A stretch of DNA of 64,000 nt from Flabesymbios commensalis (Eukaryota; Annelida; Polychaeta; Terebellida; Flabelligeridae): contig OZ024902.1 in NCBI GenBank assembly GCA_964017125.1, forward strand, positions 107,269,027 through 107,333,026, given 5' to 3'. A model generated the notes under the pieces. It saw only the letters and a list, made by a program, of their open reading frames with translations, was not told where the DNA came from and made no database searches. Numbering within the stretch: position 1 is the first letter of the stretch; every line of letters starts with the position of its first letter. Shown piece after piece: positions 1 through 11,246 of this stretch. A program made the translations under genes and the position numbers.

Positions 1-87
1 TCTTATGTGGGCTTTGTGTTGAGACACGAACGGTTGTGTTACCATGGGGATCCTGAAACAGTTGACTCACAGCATATTGAAAGTGAG

Positions 88-292
88 AGCTTTCCCAGCC
101 AACACGGCACACTCACCAAATGTTGGTTTAATGTTTCACATTAAAACAACATTGGGCCAATTTTTTCTCGTTGGAGTAGTATCTTGTAATCAGTTCAGTC
201 GCTGATATTAATGCCGTCAAAGTGTACTCTATAGGCTAATGAAGGCCTACACTTGACCGTCCCACACATGCTCATTTCGCAGTTGTATGAAT
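88..292 (-). repeat. Dispersed repeat A, copy 1 (partial)
   Basis: The stretch around 172-285 is the reverse complement of the opening part of repeats at 15313-15930 and 25568-26198. Shared words include ATCTTGTAATCAGTTCAGT, TTAATGCCGTCAA and CTACACTTGACCGTC. The left part (about 93-160) also resembles the CCCAGCAAAC MITE family. The copy is truncated and diverged. No coding is seen in 1-87. Confidence 0.6.
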
Positions 293-703
293 CTTTAAAC
301 GCGGGGATACATGATTATTTCTTGGACAAGTTTTCAAATCATTAGGCCTATAATCACCAGGTGGTGTAAAAGTACTAACCAAGCAAACAACCAAGGCAGC
401 TTACACTATCGGCACCAGATGTCGCTAGCATGCCTCATGTAATGAGAAACAGTACCACGAACGAAAACAGCACCAGGCGAATAAATATAAGCATAGACAA
501 ACTAGAAACTAACAAGAAACAAAAAAGTATTCTCCAATGAATGGAATATATAGCACGACCAGAAAAAAAATATGCATGAACAAAGCAAAATGTGACCAAC
601 AAAATAAATGTAGCAGAAAAAATGTTCCATACATACCTATATTATAATAACAATGTCGCTTTAGTGTGGGGCAAACGGACTAAAGGATGCATGCCCCAAA
701 ATT
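293..703. other. No gene seen; AT-rich unique sequence
   Basis: No recognisable gene, RNA or repeat was found here. Confidence 0.5.
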
Positions 704-1124
704 AATGAATGAATTGGGTTTAAATCACCTTTGTGCACATATATACAGAGATCCCAGCAAACACAAAACATTTGTATAACATTTGTACATTGTTGGACCA
801 AAGTCAAAGACGTTGGGCCGACGTTGTACAAATGTTATACAAATGTTTTGTGTTTGGTGGGATAGGCTCAACTGGGCCAGCTAGGAAAACCTCCTGAGGA
901 TGGTGAGATAGGACTGCCCTCCAGACACATTCGAACCATGGTGGTCTGAACCGAGATCGCTACTTCTCGATCACTGAGGCTCCCCACAATATTAAATATA
1001 ATTTACCGATGAGCAGGGAAGAAAAAAATGTCTCTTTGAAACTTGAATGCCAGAGTGGAGTTCGAACCCGCGATTCCCGACTTGCCAAGCAGACAGCTTT
1101 TTAACCACTGCACCAGGGACCCCG
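704..1124 (-). repeat. Bipartite tRNA-like SINE, copy 1
   Basis: Read on the minus strand, this starts with a tRNA-like head containing CCTGGTGCAGTGGTTAA (box A-like) and GGGTTCGAACTCC (box B-like). A second tRNA-like unit follows, then a body ending in ATTCATTCAT-type sequence. The same architecture occurs at 7387-7690 and 48684-48992. A MITE (753-861) interrupts it near its 3' end, so the SINE is the older insertion. Confidence 0.8.
753..861. mobile_element. CCCAGCAAAC-type MITE inside a SINE
   Basis: An imperfect hairpin runs from CCCAGCAAACACAAAACATT to the mirrored AATGTTTTGTGTTTGGTGGG. The centre contains ACGTTGGGCCGACGTTG. It is closely similar to 15533-15629, 25793-25900 and 63158-63264. 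There is no coding capacity, so it is a non-autonomous element. The superfamily is not resolved. Confidence 0.85.
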
Positions 1125-2029
1125 ATGGACCAAGAATGACCTAACAGGTCAGGTGCGGCTTAGGATGTAGGCTATGGTGAAGCGCTATGGTCGGCTTGAT
1201 TGTTTCACTGGCAGCGATGTTAACCATCTGTATCCCGATGTCAATAAATATCATAGAGAAGAATACATTGTATATATCTATCTTAGAGATGTAGCAAATG
1301 TAATACAGATTAAATTGTAATACTCGTGTATAACAAAAAATAATAATCCACAGTGTTGAATTAGGCCTAGGCCAATGACAATTGATTTTCGACGCCATGG
1401 ATGTATTATATAACTATATTGTGATCCCCTGTGGGACTGACAGTGTCAGCCTCAGCAGACTGACAAGCATCACTGGAAGAACAAAGCGACTCGCTGTGAT
1501 AGTGTTATAACACTCTCTGTCATTTCGCCAATACTGGTTTAATGTTGATCCACTGTTCGACGTATCGTGTTTGCTGGGATGCACCTAAAAGTATATGCAT
1601 AGGCCTACTTTAGAAATGGATATATCTATATTAAAATAATGTCTCGAATAGAATTATTGCTATATGCTATAGTCATAAATATGAATTTTAGAGTGAATCT
1701 GGGCGAAATTTTCAATTTTATTTTATCAGTGATGTCGCTTGCGATTCCGCTGCGTGTTTTTAGAGTGTGATAATGTTAGTTATACCGTGGGCTAGTGCGG
1801 TTTAATTTTAAAGGAGTGATTAGTTGAGAATCAATCCCACACTTTCGGGAACCAATATAACGCATGTATTGAAAAATTTGGTTTGATATCGATATTTTGT
1901 ACTTGGTTGTTTGTTTTGTCTTTAATTTGCTAATATTCTGGAAACAAGTTGTATACATTTACAATTGAAAATCAGATTTACTTTAAAAATATTTGTTCGA
2001 TGTCTATTGTCGGGTTTTATTTTGGTTAA
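1125..2029. other. AT-rich sequence with one MITE half
   Basis: Apart from a right-hand end of the CCCAGCAAAC MITE family at about 1500-1578 (ending CGTGTTTGCTGGGA), nothing recognisable was found. Confidence 0.5.
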
Positions 2030-3725
2030 CTGGAACGCCACCACAAAGGAAAAGGAAAGTCGCTGCAAAACTACAAAGTGGGAGACATTCTAAAAAACCA
2101 AAACGTCTGGTCGAGGATGATATGAGTCGGGGCCTAGTGATGATGGGAGTGTTAAGTCTGGGGCTGCACCTAGTATTGTCATTATTAATACATGTACAGC
2201 AATCGATGGCGCAAAGACACGAATACTTTAAAGCAGAGACGTCACTGATGTAGCAATTGAAGTTCAAACAGACCAGTCTTTAACTATAGTGTAACATCAG
2301 AATCAAAGAGACAGTCAAATTCAATAACAGACCAAGTAGCTACCAACACGACACTGGATACCGTAAGCCCCCCTACAAGTACATTATTATCATCAACTTC
2401 AACAGAAGTGGTAAATCAAACATTACAGAACTAGTTGGGAGTGAATTACAACCGATCATGGCGAAAAGAGGTAATGTATGTACATATAGTGTTGGTAAAT
2501 AGGTGTCAGAAAAATTAAAGGCAACAATTTGGGGGGAAGAGTTTATAGATTTTAAATACTTCCTGTCCGGTTTTAAATAGGAAAAATTTGCGTTTGAAAT
2601 TTCAGACGGTGGAGCTTGTCCAGTAGTTTCTTTTGAACCAGTACCTCAAGCAAAATCGATAACGGAAATTGATAGTTGGACTACAGCTTTCCACACTTTT
2701 GCGTCAATTTATTTGGGAAAAAAGTTCCCGAAAGTATAGATCGCATTTTAAAATATGGCGAGACGGTGTCGAAGATTACAAAACGATTCGGTTATTATTT
2801 AATTATTTCGTAACACTTTGCGAATTTTTAAATGTTCCAATCGAACACAGCAAAACATGTAATCCTGCCACTATACAGTCTGTCCACGGTGTGGAAGTCA
2901 ATACGGGAAAAATGATGATATGTCTGCCGATGAAAAAAAGTTGTAAGATGTCGGTCGGTTTTACGTACGTATTTGAAATGGTTTGTTTAAAATCTTTCAT
3001 TATGTTTGTCTCACTAAAGGCGCGAAATTAGATGAATGTTTGGTTATTATTTTTAGAAGATTACAATGGTACTTCTATGATTATGTATGAAAATTGGCTA
3101 TCGCCTAATACAATTAACTTATTCGGTGATGTTTTTGGCAAGCAAGCTTTTGCTGCTATTTCTGGAACACAGTGACTAGTGGGAACATGGTCGACGAAAG
3201 AGAATCTCTTTTGTTCCTATCACTCTAGCTTTCTAATTAGGGGGGGGGGGGAATTATCTAATCATGAAATTACGTTGTTTTTCTGAGAACAAGCTGTGGT
3301 AGTCACTTGAACAAACAGACTGCAGAGCACCCTTTTCTATTGATTTTATTAAGACGTCTGATATTATCAGCATTACGTTTTAATTTTTTACTCAGAGCTG
3401 TCATATACCTGGGAAGGAAAATACAGTAACTGACAGTCGTTCACGTTTAAAATTTCGATCAAGTCAAATTAAGTGTGCAGTCCATGCATATTGTTACTTG
3501 CAATGTTTTAGTAGCATTTCATGCATTCTTACGGGTTATAGAAATCACTGTTTGTTCACGAAAATCTGCAAATGCGGTTATTCAATTGTCTGATTGCAGA
3601 TATGTGGAGGATAAAAAGGGCGAAAAATGTTTGGAATTAAGCATTCGTAACTGTAAGGGAAATATCAATAGAGCACCATTCACTCTGATGATAACACAAG
3701 GAAAAAATGTAAAATATTGTTAAAT
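2030..3725 (+). mobile_element. DIRS-type tyrosine-recombinase retroelement, fossil
   Basis: Three separate pieces point to a DIRS-order element. The first, around 2640-2790, is a segment with a WTTAFHTFASIYLGK-like motif seen upstream of the polymerase in such elements. The second, around 3390-3470, contains HIPGKENTVTD, the usual tail of the RNase H domain. The third, 3475-3723, resembles the N-terminal catalytic part of a tyrosine recombinase (AFHAFLRVIEITV, then LSIRNCKGN). The order RNase H then recombinase is typical of DIRS/Ngaro elements. A basic segment at 2030-2110 may belong to the first ORF. The copy is old, heavily broken and internally condensed; no terminal repeats were identified. 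Confidence 0.6.
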
Positions 3726-3743
3726 ACATTCAGTTATGGAATA

Positions 3744-3935
3744 GGGTAGACCGGGGGGAAACGGCGCATGAATATATATGTAAGAATATACACTTTCTCT
3801 ATTAATTTAAAGTGATCAACATATCCGTTACGGTCCGCTGCGGAGTATGTGTTTATGTTGGTGCTGGTGGGGTGCTCCCTCTCGACGGCTAATATACAGT
3901 GTTCGGTCACAGTGGCGTTTCCCCCCACCGCTTTT
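3744..3935. repeat. Short inverted-repeat element (MITE-like)
   Basis: ACCGGGGGGAAACGGCGC at the left is mirrored by GTGGCGTTTCCCCCCACC at the right, about 190 bp apart. The interior is non-coding. It is probably a small TIR element; target duplications were not resolved. Confidence 0.45.
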
Positions 3936-5649
3936 TGTACTGGTAGTAGAACTGTAAATAAAAAAATACTTTGAAGACATTTGTATACCACAAATTGTAA
4001 AATGATCTGACATACTATAAAGGGTACAATCACTGTCTCGATTATAGATTTATTAAGTAACCTTTAACCGGAAGGGTTAATGTAAAAAAAATGGCGATGT
4101 AAGAACATTTTAAACTGAATTTAATATCTTTACCTCACCTAATAAAAATGATTTTCTGTCGGTTATGGACCGGGAACTAAATCTTTTTTAGAAAATGTGG
4201 GTCTAAACATCAAGATTTTACAGAAAATATTTCTGCTTAAATTTTACAAATATGAGTAATTCTCAGCCACTTGTAGTTGTGGTCGCGGTAGCGAGACACA
4301 GATCAAGTAGGTAAAAAAGCTCTAATAAACCATTTTAAAAATGGAACAATTGCTCATTATTTTGGAAATGATTATTGATATTATTTAAAAGTTGTATTTT
4401 CAATAGCCACAGGTTATTATAAGAGTTTTTGTTGTGTCACCAATAATTGATGTGTAATGTTTGGATGCTCATTTTTATGTTGTATAAAACATTAATATAA
4501 CTTACATGTTACATTCGTGTAAGTTATTTATTTATTTTAATAAAATGACATTATTTTTAATTTGTCACTATTTTTATTTGTGTGTGAGTTGATCCTTTTG
4601 GCAGCAAATAGTTCATTTTAATTTTGAAGTTTGCCCAAATTGACCGCTCTAAGTAATAATAATGTATTAGGGATTAGTATTATTCTACTTTTTAAATTAA
4701 AATACAAGATGCATACCAGCATGTCTATTAATATTATTAAGTATAAAAGTCAGGTGTAATGCATAAGCTTAAATTGTGTTATATGTAAAGTCAGGTGTAC
4801 TCCTGACATTATGCATGTTTTGTATTGTTATATAAGCGCAAGATTCAGTGTCTAAGTAGCTGGGCCCACATTGTAAAAATATTATGGAAATACTGATTGC
4901 AAAAAAGGGGGTATTGTAGGCGTAAGTGTGATTTTATAATGACGCAGAATCATTGAATTCACGCTTTCCCATTCAATGATTTTTTATTATTATTCTAATT
5001 ACTGGCCGAACTTCAATGATGAAGATGGGGACCATCCATGCGTTTGGATTTTAAAACTTTAAAATATATATATTTTCCTTTTTTGTAATAACTGAAAAAT
5101 GAATTCGAACAAAGAACACTATCATGGTAGAACCAATCAGAGGAGCCTAAACACAGAACTGTCAATCGTCATCCGTAAGGGAGACTTCCTGGATAACATG
5201 ATCAATATTTTATACCATTTAATATAAATCATGTTGGGCTAGCGACTCAGACAGGGCCGGATCAAACATGGGAGGCCTGTGGCCCACTTGAAAGATGGGC
5301 CCGTTTTTTCGAATTACCCCGATTGCATATACCACATACCATTAGCCTATGCTAAATCCGAAAATAAATAGGAGCTTCAGACAAGAAAGTGAATTGAGGG
5401 GGGGGGGGGCGTTCTATGTCATAACGGCATTTCCTCTCCACCCATTTATCAATTTATGAAAAACGGTATTATGTTTAAAGAAAATACTTGAAAGGTTGCT
5501 TGACATAGGCCTATTGAAGCTGGGTAGCTCAGGCTTAGTATTAAAATGCAGGGTGGTCGAAGATTCACCGGGGGGGGGGGAGGGGGGGGGTCTGCTAGAA
5601 CACTGGCAAATGTGTGTCACTGAGGCTCAGAGAAAAGTGGTTTTAATAT
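3936..5649. other. AT-rich sequence, no gene
   Basis: It contains a hairpin relic (4259-4310), a poly-G run at 5399-5410 and a G-rich run at 5571-5591. No coding region, RNA gene or promoter can be supported. Confidence 0.5.
4259..4310. repeat. CACTTGAAGTTGTG hairpin family, diverged copy
   Basis: TCTCAGCCACTTGTAGTTGTG, a GGTCGCGGTAGCGAG core and a decayed right arm resemble the palindromes at 53312-53376 and 61996-62059. Confidence 0.5.
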
Positions 5650-5793
5650 GACATCAAAGCAATGATCTATTATCATATCATTGAAAGAGGTGGAGTGTTT
5701 CTAAAGCAATGAGATCTTCATCCTTCCATTGCTAGAATGAGCGGTAGCACAGCGGACACGGACACGGATGGTTGGCTAAAGGTGACGGTGTAA
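5650..5793 (+). repeat. Dispersed repeat B, copy 1
   Basis: Two internal units of the type AAAGCAATGAGNTCTTNATC...CATTG are followed by AGCGGACACGGATGGTTGGCTAAAG-like sequence. The same order occurs at 22590-22731 (+ 23042-23064) and 23065-23231. Non-coding. Confidence 0.7.
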
Positions 5794-5809
5794 CACTCCA
5801 GAATATACC

Positions 5810-7315
5810 CCTTGAAACTATACCCGGGTAGATTCTGGTGTCCCCCAAAATCTACCCCAGGGTAGATTCTAAATTATACCCCGGGGTATATCCTGGGGGC
5901 TCCCCGAATTTGCCCCTCCCTCCCAGGATCTACCCCCTTTTCGCGATTTGCTGAAGTGTGTTCGGATCCCAGCATCCCAACAAATTTATATGTGCGACCC
6001 TCCCAGAATGTACCCCTCCCTCCCAGAATATACCCCCCTTTTCAAGAAATGTATATGTGCGACCCTCCCAGAATCTACCCCTCTCTCCCAGAATATGCCC
6101 CCCTTTTCTACAACTATATGCGACCCTCCCAGAATCTACCCCTCCCTCCTAGAATTTACCCTCTTTTGCAACAACTATAATATTATGCGACCCTCCCAGA
6201 ATCTACCCCTCCCTCCCAGAATTACTCTCTTCCTTTTCAGCCAATTTATATGTGCGACGCGCCTAGAATCTACGCCTCCCTCCCAGAATATACCCCCCTT
6301 TCAGCCAATTTATATATGCGACCCTCCCTGTATCTACCCCTCCCTCCCAGAATATACCCCCTTTTTCAACCAATTTATAAATGCGACCCTCCCAGAATCT
6401 ACCCCTCCCTCCCAAAATATACCCCCTTTTTCAACCAATTTATATGTGCGACGCGCCCGGTATCTACCCCTCCTTCTCAGATACCTACCGAGTACAACAA
6501 AATTTAATGTATATGTGCGACTCTCCCAGAATCGACCCCTCCCTCCCAGAATATACCCCCCTTTTCAACAACTATAATATTATTCGACCCTCCCAGAATA
6601 TACCCCTCCCTACCAGAATATATCCTCCTTTCAACAACTATATGCAATACTCTCAGAAACTACCCCTACCCTCCGAGAATACACCCCCCTCTTTTACAAC
6701 TATTTGCCCACCTCCCTCTCAGAATATATCCCTCCTCCTCTTTTTACAATTATATGCGATATTCCGAGAATCTACCCCTCAGTCACTGAATATGCCCCCT
6801 CTTCTCGCAATTACATGTTATTGTGAATGAATCTACCACTCGCTCCCAGAACTACAACATATTATGGGAGGGAGGGGCAGATTATGAGAGGGTCGCATAA
6901 TCTTATAGTTGTTGAAAAAGGGGGGGTATATTCTGGCAGGGTGGGGTAGATTCTGGGGCGCACATATACATTTGTTGAAAAGGGGGGTATATTTTGGGTC
7001 TCTGGTAAATAGGGATAGATTCTGGGAGGGTCGCATATAGTTGTTGAAAAAGGGGATATATTCTGGGAGGGAGGGGTAGATTCTGAGAGAGTCTCACATA
7101 TCAATTGGTTGGAAATGGAGGTATATTCTGGAGGGAGAATCTAGGAGCCGAATACACTTCACATAATCACAATAAAGGTGGGTAGATCCTGGGAGAGAGG
7201 GGTAGATTCTGGGAGCCACCGTAATCTGCCCAAGGGGTATAGTTCAGGATCTACCCCGGGGTAGATTCTGGGGCGCCCACAATCTACCTAGGGATAATAT
7301 GGGAGGGGGGTATAT
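5810..7315. mobile_element. Fold-back (FB/TU-like) element
   Basis: The left arm (about 5810-6840) is a run of degenerate units of about 61-67 bp, each with GACCCTCCCAGAATCTACCC and AGAATATACCCCC. From about 6850 to 7315 the same units occur in reverse complement, giving two inverted arms of unequal length. Both outer ends share GGGGTAGATTCTGG and TATACCCC blocks in mirrored order. Long inverted repeats built from tandem units are the hallmark of fold-back elements such as Drosophila FB and the sea urchin TU family. No transposase is seen. Long open frames here, reading PPRIYPSLPEYTPL repeatedly, follow from the repeat and are not genes. Confidence 0.7.
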
Positions 7316-7386
7316 TTTCAAATTTGTTCAATGCTAAAGACAACATAGCAATCAAAGGGGGTGTCTTCTCGCCTCTTCCTCTGTGA

Positions 7387-7690
7387 GGGGCCCTGGTGCA
7401 GTGGTTAAAGCTACCTGCTTGAAAAGTCGGAGATCACGGGTTTGAATGTCACTCTGGCCTTCCAGTTTCAAAGAAAAAGAAATTTTCCCTGCTCATTGGT
7501 AACGACTCAATATTGTGGAGAGCCTCGTCTGTGACCGAGATGTAGCGTGCTCGGCCTCAGACCACCAGGGTTCGAATTTCGAACCCTGTATCTGGGAGGC
7601 AGTAGCGTCTCATTCATCTCATCATCCTCTAGCGGTTCTCCTGGCGCAGTTCTGCCTATAATGTGCACAAAGGTGTCCTAAAACCCTATT
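7387..7690 (+). repeat. Bipartite tRNA-like SINE, copy 2
   Basis: This is the best complete copy. The head holds box A-like TGGTGCAGTGG at about 7394-7404 and box B-like GGGTTTGAATG at 7438-7448. A second tRNA-like unit (CCGAGATGTAGCGTGCTCGG, GGGTTCGAATTTCG) starts near 7516. The body ends in GTGCACAAAGGTGTCCTAAA and runs into a CATT tail. It is transcribed by RNA polymerase III in known SINEs and mobilised by a partner LINE; the partner is not identified. Confidence 0.85.
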
Positions 7691-7811
7691 CATTCATTCA
7701 TTCATTCATTCATTCATTCATTCATTCATTCATTCATTCATTCATTCATTCATTCATTCATTTATTCATACATTCATTCTTTCATTCATTCATTCATTCA
7801 TTCATTCATTC
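7687..7811 (+). repeat. (CATT)n microsatellite, SINE tail
   Basis: About 30 copies of the tetranucleotide CATT with a few substitutions, directly continuing the SINE 3' end. It has probably grown by slippage from the SINE tail. The reading frame FIHSFIHS is an artefact. Confidence 0.95.
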
Positions 7812-7900
7812 GTTGACCCTTTCTCTGGTAGTTGGTAGCTCAATGGCTCTTTCTTCATGGTTCTGCAGCCCCTTTTCCTTGTATCCTGGGTAAATATTCG
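7811..7900 (+). repeat. Dispersed repeat C, copy 1
   Basis: TTGACCCTTTCTCTGGTAG through CTTGTATCCTGGG matches, with changes, 23290-23372 (GTCAGTCCTTGCCCTCTCC to TTGTCTCCTGG). Confidence 0.5.
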
Positions 7901-8544
7901 TTGCGTGGAATTAAAGTCTCACGAAAATTCTTATTATAATTATAATAACGGTAGCTCCAACGTGGCTGGAAGGGCTCGGCTACAGATTTCACCTGAATCA
8001 AACATGTGGAACAATCTTTATACGTTCATATCTAAGACTTGCCTCGATTTATCGGGTGGACAATAGGTTTATTAGAATCAGTAACATTTCAGCTACCGCT
8101 ACGCATGCTCAGCTCATTTTCGCAGTTAAGTAAAAGTTTTGAGCATTTGTATTTTTCGCCCCTTGGGTGGAAATCAGTCACCTTAATGTTGCAAAAATAA
8201 TTCTGTGTAAAATGTATGCAGCAATCCATTCACGGTGTGGGCTCGTCTATTACCCTAATAACTCTATCTATCATATGGAACATAACTGATAGATCTACTA
8301 CATATGTGAGTTTTAACAACACCTATGAAAACGAACAAACAAAAAAAGAATCTATAACTAAGCCAATAGATATAGATATAATACATCATCAATGGTATAT
8401 GTATTATATAATCAGTGATTGGAACCATTTTGCTAATAGATGCCAGTGAGAATACATAAGACATCTTGATATCAGTAATCAGGTAATGCATAGCCAGAGT
8501 CCATTGCCTAACTAACACCTGGCTCAGTATTTTCTAGAGACCTA
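7901..8544. other. No gene seen
   Basis: AT-rich sequence. No terminal repeat of the neighbouring Gypsy element could be recognised here. Confidence 0.45.
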
Positions 8545-8599
8545 ACATTACAGAATCGTTTCAACAAAAGGTCCGTGTCAGTTGAAAAAGCCTTCATGA

Positions 8600-8995
8600 T
8601 TTTTCTTTAATGCATTTTTCAAAGTTTGAACACTTCGTTCAGCCATGCCGTTAGTAGCGGGGTGGTACGGTGAAAAACGAACATGTTTTATTCAATTTTT
8701 ATCACAAAAATCTCTAAATTGTTCACTGACTAAGGGGGCTCCATTATCACTGACTATAGTCCTTGGTAGTCCAAGTAATGCGAATGTATGGCGTAAACAC
8801 TGAATTGTGTTACTCGAGTTTGCACTCTGCATTACATGCGCATCTATATATTTTGATCCAGCATCAGCTATTACAAGTATCATCTTATTTTCAAAAGGTC
8901 CTGCAAAATCTATATGAATTCTATCCCAGGGTTTATTTGGCCATTCCCAGGGATGAAGCTCAGATTTCACAGGTTCATTACCATAGATTTGACAT
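8600..8995 (-). pseudogene. Gypsy integrase core, fossil
   Basis: The minus strand encodes PWDRIHIDFAGPF, VSDNGAPLVSEQF and HVRFSPYHPATNGMAERSVQ. These are the conserved blocks around the three acidic residues of the retroviral-type integrase core (rve). It belongs to the surrounding Gypsy element. Confidence 0.85.
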
Positions 8996-9212
8996 GTGTA
9001 ACATTGTTTTACGGTTTTGCAGTTCTTCTAATATTACACTATGTAGTTTTGGAGGTACTAATACACACGATCCCCACATAATACATCAAATTTGATCAAA
9101 TCAAATCAAGTTTATTCTCTTAATCTTGCTGCAAGACATGTGAGATATAGGTGAGATATATACATTTGCATGTGTTTACCAGGAAGGCACACAGTAAAAT
9201 TACAACATTTTT

Positions 9213-10026
9213 TTATCCGTTCACATTCTTAACGATAATTTGTATAAGTTTAGATAGTTTTAGTAAATTAGTTCCACTAGCATTCATAACATGATTAAAA
9301 GTAAAAATCGAGGGATGTGTAAATATGCGTTTGCCTAGTAATGACATTCTCTGCTCAGCAAAGAAAGGACATTTTAATACGTAATGGAACTCGTCTCCCA
9401 CTTCATTTGTGTGGCATAAAGGGCAGTATCTTAAATTTCTGTCCTCTGAATTTTGTCTGAATTTTTCAACAGGAAGATTATGATTTCAACACCTAAATTT
9501 ACAGAGCGGAATCCTCAGTGCTGTTGGTAGACTGATTAGGTAATTTTCTCTTTCAAACTTTAGTTTGAACATTCTGAAGTTAAGGGATTTGGGCTATTAT
9601 TAATATCGGAGTTCCATTGTTGTATGAACTGATCTCGGAGGCGCTGTAAAATATTATTGTTAAAAAGCTCTATCCCAGTGGGAATAGTTTGGGTTTGCCA
9701 GACCCCCGAGAAACCACAATCACATAGTATTTTCTTAACAAATAATATCCACGGAGAGTGGTAGATATTATTTGTGTGTAAACTATATATAAACATGTAG
9801 ATAAAATATGACAACTTCTTAGACTGACATGTGATTAATCTACCACATATTCAACAATTTTACACTTAACATGTAAACTAAGCGGTATATCACCATATAC
9901 CATATTTGTGTATGTACATTTATTCAAAGATAATATATATTTACACAATTTTAAGCGCAGTCGTTCAATTACTGTACAATCTTCAATTCCCCACGCTTCT
10001 GCCCCGTACATAACTACTGGAGTCAC
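9213..10026 (-). pseudogene. LINE C-terminal region
   Basis: Pieces at 9835-10026 (TPVVMYGAEAWGIEDCTVIE), 9560-9814 and 9213-9401 (GDEFHYVLKCPFFAEQR) are typical of the thumb and cysteine-rich tail of animal LINEs. The CPLC lies just upstream near 9425-9440. Same element as the RT at 10210-10907. Confidence 0.75.
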
Positions 10027-10209
10027 AAACGTGTGGAATAACTGCAGCTGGATATGTCTATGGGTACAGCTAACGTTCTTGCCTTACGCAGTAATGAGAA
10101 CATTGCTCTACAACCATTGGAATATCTAAATTATTTTTCTTTTACAAATCAACCATTAAAATTAAATTTCACACCCAGGTAAGTATAATTATCGACTACA
10201 TCTAGTAAT

Positions 10210-10907
10210 TTAGGGCCAAAGAATAAATTTTGCATTTTCCTGATCTTCTCTTGAAAATACTACAATTTTTGTTTTTTTGACATTCACCTTCAGCTTCCAT
10301 GTATTACAGTAATTAAACATTGCAGACAATGCGTCTTGTAAATCATCCTCTGATTCCGCAAGTAGTATTGTGCCATCAGCATACATCAAAACAAATAATT
10401 TTAAATAGTTTTCCATTTCATTGGGTAAGTTGTTTTGGTTTTGAATTTCACCGAGTAGGTTTAGTCTTTGTATTTATCTTGTAAAAATTGTTCTAAATCA
10501 TGTAGGTATATTGCAAATAGTAAAGGTGACAGGTTGTCACCTTGACGTACTCCAGTCTGACATGGAAAACTATCTGATAATTTACCATTCATAATAACGG
10601 ATGACTTAGCTTTTTTGTATACGTTTTGCACCAGTCTAAATATATTACCGTTAATGTTACAAATGAGTAATTTTGTCCATAATTCATATCTTGGTATTGT
10701 ATCAAATGCTTTACTGTAGTCTATGAAGCAACAATATATTCTTTTTTTCTTATACAAATACAGATCAATTAGAGATTTTAAAGTGAAAATGTGATTTATA
10801 GTTGAATGGTCTTTTTTAAATCCTGCTTGCTCGGCACCAACAATGTTATATTTTCTAACAAATTCATTTAGCCTGTTATTTACAACACTTGTAAACAATT
10901 TGCCCAT
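10210..10907 (-). pseudogene. LINE reverse transcriptase, inactive
   Basis: Motifs in order: AEQAGFKKDHST, then CCFIDYSKAFDTI (motif A), GVRQGDNLSPLLFAIYLHDL (motif B) and LMYADGTILLAESEDDL (motif C). The catalytic YADD reads YADG here, so the enzyme would be dead even without the frame break between 10416 and 10461. The N-terminal finger part continues upstream to about 11000. Confidence 0.9.
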
Positions 10908-11246
10908 ACAACGTAAGAGGGTTATACCTCGGTAGTTTCAAGGGTCTTTATCATCACCACTTTTAAAAATCGGTGTTATATAGCCCACACACCAATCATC
11001 TGGGACTATAACTGATTTTAAAATAACATTGAATAGTCTCAAGATAATGATTAAAGTCATATTGTTAGCGTTGATTTAAAATTCTTTATTATTTGGTCAC
11101 AACCTGATGCTTTATTTGTCTTTAGTTTTTTAATAGCATTTTTCAGTTCAAGAAGTGTAAAATCTGTGTTAATCTCTTCATTGTTGTTGTTATTACATTC
11201 ATTTTTTAAATTTTGTTTATTTTTTGTTTCACATTTATTTAATTTT

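Noticed and set aside
704-1124. A genuine tRNA gene
   Set aside because: Box A/box B-like sequences exist, but there is no full cloverleaf and the unit recurs with a shared non-tRNA body; it is a SINE.
5990-6600. CRISPR-like regular repeats
   Set aside because: The genome is eukaryotic, units vary in length (61-67 bp), there are no unique spacers and the array is part of an inverted repeat.
5948-7104. Several open frames of up to about 209 codons reading PPRIYPSLPEYTPL repeats
   Set aside because: All frames on both arms stay open because of the tandem DNA repeat; composition and mirrored arrangement identify a fold-back element, not a protein.
7663-7893. Open frame with FIHS repeats
   Set aside because: Direct translation of the (CATT)n SINE tail.
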